A program made the position numbers and the translations under genes. A stretch of DNA of 7,687 nt. It comes from an uncultured Bacilli bacterium. Lineage in GTDB: Bacteria > Bacillota_I > Bacilli_A > RF39 > UBA660. The DNA lies in NCBI GenBank assembly GCA_934101235.1, contig CAKORH010000043.1:1-7687 (forward strand), given 5' to 3'. This document shows, piece by piece, positions 1 to 6,936 of this stretch (its first letter is position 1; each line of letters starts with the position of its first letter). The notes below the pieces were generated by a model. That model searched no databases. It was not told the DNA's origin and worked only from the letters and a program-made list of their open reading frames with translations.

Positions 1-27
1 AAATTGTAGAAAGTGAGGTAAGATTTT

Positions 28-315
28 ATGAATAATAGTCGTGAAATACTATCAATGAATTTAAAATATTATAGACAGAAATATAACTTATCTCAAGAAA
101 AGTTTGCTGAGAAAGTTGGTAGCAATTTAGTTTATATAAATGAATTAGAAAATTGTAAAAGAAAGCCTACGATTGAAATGCTTGATAAGATAGCAGAAGG
201 TATGAATAAAAACATTGATCGTAAATTAAAAATGACTGCATCTGAATTATTAAGATATGATAAAAATCACATCACTACTTTTATAAGAATAGATAGTCAA
301 ACAAAAAAGAAATAG
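28..315 (+). CDS. XRE-family helix-turn-helix transcriptional regulator
   Basis: A 95-residue DNA-binding protein. Residues about 10-59 form a five-helix Cro/C1-type HTH: LKYYRQKYNLSQEKFAEKVG gives the first helices, residues 22-41 the helix-turn-helix, and the ending NCKRKPTIEMLDKIAEGMN is typical of the XRE family. The tail (60-95, with ASELLRYDKN) is short, basic and has no recognisable ligand or protease domain, so it is probably a simple dimeric repressor or activator. The ATG at 28 is preceded by GTGAGG (13-18) at good spacing, and an in-frame stop at 19-21 rules out a longer start. It converges on the type III R-M operon and is the only plus-strand gene here. Its length fits an R-M controller (C) protein, but C genes usually lie upstream of, and in line with, res, so a role in controlling mod-res or the neighbouring operon is only inference. 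The protein's promoter lies outside the window. Confidence 0.87.
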   Translation: MNNSREILSMNLKYYRQKYNLSQEKFAEKVGSNLVYINELENCKRKPTIEMLDKIAEGMNKNIDRKLKMTASELLRYDKNHITTFIRIDSQTKKK

Positions 316-338
316 TCAATAAAGATTATTTCTTTTTT
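303..338. terminator. bidirectional intrinsic terminator between convergent genes
   Basis: Bases 303-314 (AAAAAAGAAATA) pair perfectly with 327-338 (TATTTCTTTTTT). The stem extends inward through G315-T326 (wobble), T316-A325 and C317-G324, giving about 15 pairs around a 6-base loop (318-323). On the plus strand the stem ends in a T run (333-339). On the minus strand the A run at 303-308 becomes a U-tract, so it can end transcription of both the regulator and res. It contains the regulator's stop codon (313-315) and abuts the res stop (338-340), so the two genes are separated by only 22 bases. GC content of the stem is low, so strength is uncertain. Confidence 0.7.
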
Positions 339-2929
339 TATAGTAATTCCTTTATAGCATTATCAAATTTAACTAAATTATTTTCTTTGTTATAGAAAGG
401 TAGTCCCCATATAAAATAATCCTTGTTATCTACAAATTTAGTAACTGGTATAGAATTATTTTTTAATGATAATAAAAGATTTTCCTTCCATTTATCAGTT
501 TGTAATAAGTGAGTTCCTTTCGGTTCAATAAAGATTTGATATTGTTTATCTTCAATTTTATTATCATTTTCCAAAATCAATAAGTAATCTGGTTCAAATC
601 TTTCACCATCTTCAAAAGAGTATATTTTTAAAACCCTCTCATTACGAATTAAGTAAACATTATCATATTTATCTTCAAATTCTTTTATATAATCGTTAAA
701 ATATTTAACAAATTTCTTTTCTTCTGTTGTACCATAGTTATCATTATAAACATACCAATCTTTATTAGATAAATCTAATTTATATTCATCGTCGAGAACT
801 TGGGCTTGTGAAATACCAACTGAATCTATATTAGGATTAGATATATTAATCACCTTATCTTTAAATATATCTCTAAAATTAACACTTTCAAATTCTTTAG
901 TTCCACTATATACCTCATCCATAATCGTTATTTTGCTAATTAACTTATTAAAAACATAAACTAAGGCATCTTTAATATTTTTATTATTATATTGATCAAG
1001 ATATTTTAAAACTATTTTAACTGATCCTAAATATGAATTAGAAGTTACAAATTCTTCAATAGATTCCAAATTTGGAAAATAACTTTTTAAAGAGTTAAAT
1101 TTATATATTGGAAATTTTCTCAATGATGATAATACTAAGTTTTTATTATAATTATAAATATCCGAAATGCTAAATTCTTTTTTGTTCATATTTACATCAA
1201 TGCTTCTATATTCTGATAAATCTTGAAATAAATTTTCAGTATATGTCTTACCAGTAAAAACACTATATTCATACAAATCTTGTCTTACACTTTCTGGCAA
1301 AGATTTTACATTATTTCTAGATTTCAATTCCTTTTTATTAAAAAACACAAGTCCATTAGTATAAAATTTTGTTTTTTTGAATCCATCTTTTAATATATAT
1401 TTTACTTGTAAAACATTTTCTGGAATTAGACCAGTTTCCTTTAAAGCAGTTTTTAATTCAGAGATATATCGTGAATTAAATTGGCAATGATATAATAGCG
1501 TTTCACATATTCTCATCTCATTTGTAATATCATAATCAAATTTTCTTTTATACTTCTCATCATAACCATCTAATATAAATGGACAATATCTTGCACCACG
1601 ACCAATTAATTGTGCTTCTTGAATAGTTTTATTACCAGGTTTACCATTTTTTGAATCTCTAGTTTCATATAATCTAACTATATCAAAAAGATTTAAAACG
1701 TCCCAACCTTCATCAAGTTTTTTTACCTCGAAAATTGCTCTATATTCATTATTCTTATCTTCTAATGAGTTTACAATTAATTGATAATTATCTGCTTCAT
1801 CATCATCATTAACAGACAAGCATTTTTCTTTAGAAAAATCCTCTTTAAGCTCTTGAATCAAATTCATTAAACTTATGCTGTGTTCTTCAAAATATGAAAA
1901 TGCATTAATTAATATTTCATTAGTCGTTGTTTCTTTAATCTTTATTAATTCCAATTCTGATAAATTTAAAATTGTATCAACAAAACATTGCATATTTACT
2001 TTACTATTTGTAATTGTGTCTGATTTAAATAAAATTACTGGCTTTATAAATATCTTATTATCTTGAAATAGTTTTAAACGATACTGACTAATTAAAATTG
2101 CCTGAATCATTCTTGTTTTTATATTAACATCAGATTGTAATGTTTCTATTTCTTTCGAATAACCATCTTCTCTAAACTTACTTAATGGATAATTAAAAAT
2201 TATTTTATCTAAATATTTACTTTTTATATTAGGATTTTCTAAATCACAAGTAGCTGTAAATTCTAACATAACATTATTAACATTAGTATGAAAAATCATA
2301 TTTACAGAGTGTTCCCAACTTTTCAATAATTCTAATTCTTCATTATTTACTTTTTTAGAAGTAGTATCTACATTTATATGATGCGCTTCATCTGAAATTA
2401 GAACAACTGGTGTATCAACAAAATCATCAATAGATATTTTATTTTCCCTAGAAAAATTTATATCAAGATGTAATCCTTGTACAGTATAAAAACATATATT
2501 AATATCATTTTTATCAACATTTTGAAAATTTGAAACCTCATTTATTTTAATATTTTTGCCATCAATATTAATCATTTTATTAAATAAATATTTAGATGAT
2601 CCAGATGATAAAAAATTATCTTTTGTTTTTTTGATTATTGTCGTTGAATTTACAAAAAACAAGAAATTTCTATAACCCTTTTTATATAGATATAATATTA
2701 AACCTGCCATTATCAATGTTTTACCACTACCAGTAGCCATGTGAAATAATGTTTGACAAGGTTTTGCTACAATTTGTTCATTTTCGAAATAAGTAATAAA
2801 ATTTTGAAAAGCTTCCTTTTGATAATCTCTAAGTGGTAAGTTATTATTTAAGTTACTAGGTATATATGACGGTAAATCTGCATAAGCATTAAATTGCTTA
2901 GAAGTTTCTATAGTTTGATATAAATACAT
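338..2929 (-). CDS. res: type III restriction enzyme, Res subunit (DEAD/DEAH helicase-endonuclease)
   Basis: An 863-residue restriction subunit of a type III system. With Mod it forms the ATP-dependent complex that translocates or slides on DNA and cuts it away from unmethylated recognition sites. The SF2 helicase motifs are in order: Q-like DYQKEA (35-40), Walker A ATGSGKT (65-71), Walker B DEAH (180-183), motif III TAT (225-227), motif V EVKKLDEGWDVLNL (401-414) and motif VI QLIGRGAR (440-447). A C-terminal PD-(D/E)xK nuclease is visible as FEPDYLLIL with D781, followed by IEPKG with E802 and K804. An upstream Glu in GTTEEKKF (733-740) may belong to the same fold. The length is a little below the roughly 900-1000 residues common in the family, but all motifs are present and the frame is unbroken, so it should be active. 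The ATG lies two bases after the mod stop, with a strong SD inside mod. It ends in a terminator shared with the convergent regulator. Confidence 0.96.
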   Translation of the reverse strand: MYLYQTIETSKQFNAYADLPSYIPSNLNNNLPLRDYQKEAFQNFITYFENEQIVAKPCQTLFHMATGSGKTLIMAGLILYLYKKGYRNFLFFVNSTTIIKKTKDNFLSSGSSKYLFNKMINIDGKNIKINEVSNFQNVDKNDINICFYTVQGLHLDINFSRENKISIDDFVDTPVVLISDEAHHINVDTTSKKVNNEELELLKSWEHSVNMIFHTNVNNVMLEFTATCDLENPNIKSKYLDKIIFNYPLSKFREDGYSKEIETLQSDVNIKTRMIQAILISQYRLKLFQDNKIFIKPVILFKSDTITNSKVNMQCFVDTILNLSELELIKIKETTTNEILINAFSYFEEHSISLMNLIQELKEDFSKEKCLSVNDDDEADNYQLIVNSLEDKNNEYRAIFEVKKLDEGWDVLNLFDIVRLYETRDSKNGKPGNKTIQEAQLIGRGARYCPFILDGYDEKYKRKFDYDITNEMRICETLLYHCQFNSRYISELKTALKETGLIPENVLQVKYILKDGFKKTKFYTNGLVFFNKKELKSRNNVKSLPESVRQDLYEYSVFTGKTYTENLFQDLSEYRSIDVNMNKKEFSISDIYNYNKNLVLSSLRKFPIYKFNSLKSYFPNLESIEEFVTSNSYLGSVKIVLKYLDQYNNKNIKDALVYVFNKLISKITIMDEVYSGTKEFESVNFRDIFKDKVINISNPNIDSVGISQAQVLDDEYKLDLSNKDWYVYNDNYGTTEEKKFVKYFNDYIKEFEDKYDNVYLIRNERVLKIYSFEDGERFEPDYLLILENDNKIEDKQYQIFIEPKGTHLLQTDKWKENLLLSLKNNSIPVTKFVDNKDYFIWGLPFYNKENNLVKFDNAIKELL

Positions 2930-2931
2930 AA

Positions 2932-4683
2932 TTATACCTCCTCATAAAAGCTCTTATTAAACTTAATAACATTATCAGAATTTTTATTATTTTTATCTTC
3001 TATATCTGAATAATTTTCATAAAGCATATTTAAATCTAATATATCAATTAATATAGACTTTTTATCTTCAAAAGATAAACTATCAAATTCTTCCTTATTT
3101 TTAAGCAATTCACAAGGACTAGTATTATAATTAATATAAATTGAATTTGCTATACATTCATAAATTTTATTTAATTGGTTTTCATCAGAATTAGTAATTT
3201 TATCAATATAATTTTGATTTTCTTTTTTCAATTCACAATAAACGAATGAACCACCTTTTTCCCATTTAACATCTTTGGAAATACCATTTTGATCACCATT
3301 AATTACTTTAATTAATCTATTGATTACAAATTCATCGATATAATCCATTTGTTCAATACCTATATATTTTCTGTTCATTTTATGTGCAACTGCACATGTC
3401 GTTCCAGTACCTAAATGAAAATCCATAATTAAATCATTTTCATCTGTAGCCATATCCATTATTCTTTTTAAAAGTTCTTCTGGTTTTTGTCCACCTTTAA
3501 AATCTTTAATAATTTCAGTAAAATCTTCTTGTCCATCTGCATAGGCTCTTGGGTCGGCATAAACTTGCTTAATATCAGACCATACAGTTGATAATGGCAC
3601 ACCTTTGCTTTCATCTAAATATTGTTTAATCCATAGATTTTCACCGTTTTCATCTTTTCCTCTTAACCTGCGACGATAAACTCTACCATCATCATCTTGA
3701 TATTTAAACCACTCATCAATATACTTTTTAGAATATGGAGTATAAACTCTATTTTGTTTTCTGTTTTGATAATTTTTAGCATAATGTAATATATAGTCAT
3801 GAATGTTAACTGGTTTAGGTGTAGAAGCCCTTCCACCAGATGGAGATCCATAAGCCCAAATAATCTCTTCTACAAAATTATCTTTTCCAAATATTTCATC
3901 ACAAAGAACTTTTAAATAATGAGATTGATTGACATCTATGTGGATAAAAATATTACCGTCGTTTGTTAAAAACTTTTTTGCAATTTCCAATCTATTTTTC
4001 ATAAAAGTTAACCATGTTGAACGATTAAATCTATCATTATAATTAAAACTATCATTGCCAGTATTAAATGGTGGATCAATATATATCATATTTACTTTAC
4101 CTTCATATCTTTTTAATAAAGAAGATAAAACTAATAAATTGTTTCCTTTAATAATTAAATTATCATCTTGATTAAAATGATTAATATCTTCACACTTACC
4201 AAAAGAATATCTCTTTGGATTTACAAAAACCTTAGGTTCTAGCAAACAATCAACTTCATCTGATGCTAAAGTTTTATTATAAAATAATTCATTTCTTTTT
4301 TCTTCATCTTTTGTTTGCCCACCAACTAAGATACAATCTTTATACGGAAAATCTATAATAATATCATCGGAATTAGAAATATAATTATTATTATCAGTTG
4401 CAAGTCCAATCTTATTTTTAAAACTTGTATAACTATTTGGTAAAAATTCTTTATTATTTAATATCCATCCAAATTGAACTTTATCAAATACATAATTATT
4501 ATTTACTTTAACAAAAAAATTATCCCTTAATATATCATTAGAAAGTAATAATGATAATAATTTACTATCCATGTTTAATGCAGATTGATAAACCTTATTT
4601 TTTAACAATTCACCATCACTAGAAATATAATCTTTTTCATTCAACAAAACCATTGAAAGTTCTTTAAATAAGTTATTATTCAT
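2932..4683 (-). CDS. mod: type III DNA-methyltransferase, Mod subunit (N6-adenine, beta class)
   Basis: A 583-residue modification and specificity subunit that transfers a methyl group from AdoMet to adenine N6 on one strand of an asymmetric site and recruits Res. Motif order is that of beta-class enzymes: catalytic motif IV DPPFNTG (203-209) comes first, then a variable central target-recognition region (about 270-395, including HDYILHYAK and STVWSDI), then QKPEELLKRIM (399-409) and AdoMet-binding motif I DFHLGTGTT (421-429) followed by YIGIEQ (440-445). The Phe in DPPF in place of Tyr is common in type III Mod proteins. Residues 1-150 form an N-terminal extension typical of type III Mods, and about 485-583 is a charged C-terminal region probably contacting Res. 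The ATG has GAGGT six bases upstream. The recognition site cannot be read from the sequence. No repeat tract of the kind that drives phase-variable mod genes is seen. Confidence 0.96.
   Translation of the reverse strand: MNNNLFKELSMVLLNEKDYISSDGELLKNKVYQSALNMDSKLLSLLLSNDILRDNFFVKVNNNYVFDKVQFGWILNNKEFLPNSYTSFKNKIGLATDNNNYISNSDDIIIDFPYKDCILVGGQTKDEEKRNELFYNKTLASDEVDCLLEPKVFVNPKRYSFGKCEDINHFNQDDNLIIKGNNLLVLSSLLKRYEGKVNMIYIDPPFNTGNDSFNYNDRFNRSTWLTFMKNRLEIAKKFLTNDGNIFIHIDVNQSHYLKVLCDEIFGKDNFVEEIIWAYGSPSGGRASTPKPVNIHDYILHYAKNYQNRKQNRVYTPYSKKYIDEWFKYQDDDGRVYRRRLRGKDENGENLWIKQYLDESKGVPLSTVWSDIKQVYADPRAYADGQEDFTEIIKDFKGGQKPEELLKRIMDMATDENDLIMDFHLGTGTTCAVAHKMNRKYIGIEQMDYIDEFVINRLIKVINGDQNGISKDVKWEKGGSFVYCELKKENQNYIDKITNSDENQLNKIYECIANSIYINYNTSPCELLKNKEEFDSLSFEDKKSILIDILDLNMLYENYSDIEDKNNKNSDNVIKFNKSFYEEV
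2937..2942 (-). promoter_or_regulatory. ribosome binding site of res inside the end of mod
   Basis: On the minus strand AGGAGG lies 7 bases before the res ATG (2929-2927), within the last Glu-Val codons of mod. This near-perfect SD fixes the res start. Together with the two-base gap between the genes it implies that Res is made from the mod mRNA with translational coupling. No separate res promoter is evident, although the overlapping bases happen to spell TATAAT. Confidence 0.8.
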
Positions 4684-4689
4684 AACAAC

Positions 4690-4709
4690 ACCTCATATCA
4701 ATTATAGCA
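4690..4709 (-). promoter_or_regulatory. extended -10 promoter and SD of the mod-res operon
   Basis: Reading the minus strand, TGCTATAAT (4709-4701) is a perfect TATAAT with the TG extension. It is followed within a few bases by GAGGT (4694-4690), six bases before the mod ATG. No good -35 box lies 16-18 bases upstream, where the strand is A-rich, which fits an extended -10 promoter. If transcription starts about seven bases after the -10 box, the leader would be only about 11 bases, essentially starting at the SD. Confidence 0.55.
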
Positions 4710-4738
4710 CAATATTTTTATATTTTTTTACTTAAATA

Positions 4739-4761
4739 CTTAAATGAGTGTATAAAAAAGA
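4739..4761. repeat. 23-base direct repeat, copy 1 (between trio and mod)
   Basis: This stretch matches 6932-6954 at 22 of 23 positions in the same orientation. The shared 16-base core is GAGTGTATAAAAAAGA (4746-4761). The only difference is T at 4745 against C at 6938. The copy lies just downstream of the stop of the unknown gene and upstream of the mod promoter. On the minus strand its start, TCTTTTTT, can act as a terminator U-tract. The adjoining bases 4730-4745 also hold a tandem ACTTAAAT pair. Confidence 0.85.
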
Positions 4762-4786
4762 AAAAAATAAAATTTTAATATTTTTT
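4754..4786 (-). terminator. possible weak terminator of the three-gene operon
   Basis: Bases 4762-4769 (AAAAAATA) can pair with 4779-4786 (TATTTTTT) around a 9-base loop that holds the stop codon of the unknown gene. On the minus strand it is followed by TCTTTTTT (4761-4754). The stem has only A-T pairs, so termination may be leaky and some transcripts may read through into mod-res. Confidence 0.35.
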
Positions 4787-5359
4787 AGGAAAATATTCTT
4801 TACCTGCAATCCATAAATATTTATCAATATCTCTTAAATTATACTCATTTATATTGTAAAATTTTTTGAATCTAATTAATATATCTTTAAATTTAACATA
4901 ATCTTTTAAATCATCTTTAGTAAACTTGGCAAATTTATCTTTGCTTTTAAAATACATTAACATACGATCTACAAAATAATCATATATAGGAAATTCAATA
5001 TTATTATGATGACTACAATATTTAGACGCAAAAGAGTAAAATACTTTTTCTTTTCCACTAATTGTAACACGAGCAATATCATTAACTAATGATGGATCAC
5101 CATCTTTTAATCTTTTATCAATTTTTAAATCATAAATATTTTTTGCTACTGGATAGATTAAAAATATATTTGTACTATAAAAATCGTTTAAACAACTGCA
5201 TTTTATTAATATCTCATTTAAATCAGTATTGTATTTATAATCTTTGTGAAATAATTTATCTAAACTGCTTTCTTGCCATATATAATGATCTTCTAAATTG
5301 TCCCATTTAATTAAATACTCTTCAATTATTTTCTTATTTGGTCTTGGTATATTAATCAT
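4775..5359 (-). CDS. conserved-looking protein of unknown function, third gene of macro operon
   Basis: A soluble, mostly helical protein of about 194 residues. I do not recognise a named family. Striking motifs are LNDFYSTNI (57-65), DKRLKDGDPSLVNDIARV (81-98), FYSFASKYCSHHN (107-119), FPIYDYFVDRML (123-134) and a terminal DIDKYLWIAGKEYF (177-190). The SKYCSHH...PIYD part has the look of a conserved active or structural centre. A helix, a Cys-His cluster, then Pro and Asp before another helix loosely recalls HhH-type DNA glycosylases, but this is a weak resemblance, not an assignment. No signal peptide or membrane helix is present. I chose the ATG at 5359 because AGGTG (5370-5366) sits six bases before it; an upstream GTG (5368) and ATG (5365) in frame would add two or three residues but overlap that SD. 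The gene overlaps the end of the macro gene by 8 bases (ATGATTAA), so the two are translationally coupled. Confidence 0.8.
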   Translation of the reverse strand: MINIPRPNKKIIEEYLIKWDNLEDHYIWQESSLDKLFHKDYKYNTDLNEILIKCSCLNDFYSTNIFLIYPVAKNIYDLKIDKRLKDGDPSLVNDIARVTISGKEKVFYSFASKYCSHHNNIEFPIYDYFVDRMLMYFKSKDKFAKFTKDDLKDYVKFKDILIRFKKFYNINEYNLRDIDKYLWIAGKEYFPKKY

Positions 5360-6107
5360 TATCATCACCTAAACTTTCAATTAATATCATTATTTGTTCT
5401 TTATTGACATCAAAATTTTCCAAAGTATATTGTAAGCAAATTAATTTTTCACTTAAACATAACTCATCTAAACTTTTATTATTAACAAAGTTTTTATATT
5501 TAGATTTAATGTCATTTTCAGTTAAGTTATTAGTAATTAAATAATTTAACATATTTTCAACACTTAAATTAGATAAGTCGTTCTTTAGATCTAAATTGTT
5601 TATATCCAAATAATATTTTAGATATATATCTTGATATATCGGATACATATTATTAAAGTAAATTTCCACATCATTTAATTTACAGAAATCAAACAATAGA
5701 TTAATTAATGGAATAGCAACATCCTCATGTTTATATCCATGGACACCAGTACCTAAACTACACAACAATACTTTTTTATAACCTTTACTTTTAATTTCTT
5801 GTAATAAGTTATCATAGCAATTCATTAAAACATTTATTGGATCTGATTCCTCATAAAACTTAGGTGCTAATACATGAATAATATCCATTGATAATCTAAA
5901 ACCAGAGGTAATCCTAACTTCACCATTTTTCATATATTCATGGTAAGTTTTTTTACAGTATTCTTCTAATTCATTTCCTGCTGCATTATAAATAGCCCCA
6001 CAAATGCCACTACCATAAATCATATACTTATTAGCAGCATTTACTATTGCATCCATACCTTTTGAGTTAGAGATATAATCACCACAAGTAAAATACAAAT
6101 TTCCCAT
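5352..6107 (-). CDS. macro-domain protein with C-terminal extension
   Basis: A 251-residue protein whose first 165 residues form a macro domain, a fold that binds or hydrolyses ADP-ribose and its derivatives. Visible motifs are CGDYI (8-12), DAIVNAAN (19-26), the ligand loop GSGICGAI (32-39) followed by YNAAG, IIHVLAPKF (76-84) and the second phosphate loop SLGTGVHGY (117-125). In MacroD-type hydrolases the loop usually reads GGGVDGAI; here the position of the catalytic Asp is Cys36, so the protein may bind more than cleave. Residues about 166-251 are an acidic, helical extension of unknown role. I prefer the ATG at 6107: GGTGAT in the last codons of the upstream gene is a suitable SD, and only one base separates the stop from it. 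An ATG at 6119 would add four residues but has no SD. It is the middle gene of the trio, between the membrane protein and the unknown gene, which suggests it senses or reverses an ADP-ribose signal linked to them. Confidence 0.92.
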   Translation of the reverse strand: MGNLYFTCGDYISNSKGMDAIVNAANKYMIYGSGICGAIYNAAGNELEEYCKKTYHEYMKNGEVRITSGFRLSMDIIHVLAPKFYEESDPINVLMNCYDNLLQEIKSKGYKKVLLCSLGTGVHGYKHEDVAIPLINLLFDFCKLNDVEIYFNNMYPIYQDIYLKYYLDINNLDLKNDLSNLSVENMLNYLITNNLTENDIKSKYKNFVNNKSLDELCLSEKLICLQYTLENFDVNKEQIMILIESLGDDND

Positions 6108-6108
6108 T

Positions 6109-6885
6109 TTAATCACCATCTTTACTATTTGATTTTATAAATCCATAATAATATAATTTTTCATACCAATCTTTTGAATTATTTGCGAGTTCCATCAATT
6201 CATCATTACTCATATAAGATAAAATTACTTTTTCTATTTCGTCAAAATAATTCAATTCTTTAATTCTATCATAATAATAGTCATTAATAGCAGTATTCCT
6301 TATTGCCTTTTGTTGCGTTAAATTTTCTATATAAAATTTCATTGCTTTTTCTGGATGCTTTTTTAATTCATTAATATTAATTTTAAATGGTTTAAAATAT
6401 TTAAAAATATCAACTAAATAATGAACTTCATTTGTACCAAGTAAAGAATACATTAGTTCTGAGTTATCCATCTTAGAATAAATTTCATGTGCTTTTTTTG
6501 TAAATTCATTACCATGAATTTCCCATTGCTTATTTAATTCTTTTTCTACAAAATCATTTTCTTTTCCAGAAGAATACTTATCTAAAAAAGTGCTTAACTC
6601 TTTATCCAAATCCAATATATCATCAACATTTTTACTAAATCCTCTTAAATCTTCTGGCTTAACCATTATATTTTTATCATGATATTCATTAAATTTTTTG
6701 GCGTATCTAAAATACCATAAAGTACGAAATATATTACCAAGAACTATACTAATTAAAATAAATGATAAAATTCCAACATAAATATTATATGTTTTTCCAA
6801 TAATTATACCTACGATTATACCAAAAGGTATTCCATACAATTCTGAAAATTTATCAACCTTTAAATATTTAATTAATTTTTTCAT
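6109..6885 (-). CDS. two-helix membrane protein with cytoplasmic domain, first gene of macro operon
   Basis: A 258-residue protein of no recognised family. A basic N-terminus (MKKLIKYLKVDK) is followed by two close hydrophobic segments, about 17-30 (LYGIPFGIIVGIIIG) and 34-56 (NIYVGILSFILISIVLGNIFRTL), joined by a very short turn (KTYN). Basic residues before the first segment and after the second (RYAKKF) predict both ends in the cytoplasm, with a soluble, charged, helical domain of about 195 residues. The first helix is a perfect glycine zipper, with Gly at 18, 22, 26 and 30, a pattern that favours close helix packing or oligomers. There is no cleavable signal peptide. The ATG at 6885 follows GGTGGTGAT (6898-6890). 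The stop lies one base before the macro gene's preferred start. A membrane hairpin encoded next to a macro-domain protein resembles two-helix effectors of bacterial immune systems; whether it forms pores or anchors a complex is inference. Confidence 0.87.
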   Translation of the reverse strand: MKKLIKYLKVDKFSELYGIPFGIIVGIIIGKTYNIYVGILSFILISIVLGNIFRTLWYFRYAKKFNEYHDKNIMVKPEDLRGFSKNVDDILDLDKELSTFLDKYSSGKENDFVEKELNKQWEIHGNEFTKKAHEIYSKMDNSELMYSLLGTNEVHYLVDIFKYFKPFKININELKKHPEKAMKFYIENLTQQKAIRNTAINDYYYDRIKELNYFDEIEKVILSYMSNDELMELANNSKDWYEKLYYYGFIKSNSKDGD

Positions 6886-6936
6886 AGAATCACCACCACT
6901 AAATTAATTATATCATACAATTTCATTTTTTCTTAA
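6886..6936 (-). promoter_or_regulatory. promoter and SD of the membrane/macro/unknown operon
   Basis: On the minus strand TGATATAAT (6915-6907) is an extended -10 box. With an 18-base spacer, TTAAGA (6936-6931) is a possible -35 matching TTGACA at four of six positions, and it overlaps the end of the 23-base repeat. The expected start point near 6900 gives a leader of about 15 bases, beginning just before the SD GGTGGTGAT. This makes the trio an independent transcription unit, separated from the upstream gene by a strong terminator. Confidence 0.6.

Noticed and set aside
1875..2066. Short plus-strand open frame opposite res
   Set aside because: It lies fully inside res on the other strand, has no SD and a low-complexity hydrophobic translation. 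The res frame is clearly the coding one.
3663..3851. Short minus-strand open frame inside mod
   Set aside because: It is an out-of-frame overlap of the intact mod target-recognition region without its own SD or family resemblance.
4513..4519. Run of seven A in mod, a possible phase-variation tract
   Set aside because: Runs of 7-8 A or T are frequent throughout this AT-rich window (for example 7371-7378, 2626-2632), and no long homopolymer or tetranucleotide repeat typical of phase-variable mod genes is present.
4684..4774. Mobile element ends, tRNA or CRISPR repeats in the spacers
   Set aside because: Only one pair of 23-base repeats is found. There are no terminal inverted repeats, no transposase, no cloverleaf and no regular repeat-spacer pattern in any gap.
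5089..5310. Plus-strand open frame opposite the unknown gene
   Set aside because: It is antisense to a well-supported coupled gene and has a low-complexity translation without a ribosome binding site.
5352..6119. DarG-type antitoxin for a DarT toxin
   Set aside because: The loop GSGICGAI is MacroD-like, not TARG1/DarG-like, and the neighbouring proteins show no DarT ADP-ribosyltransferase motifs that I can recognise.
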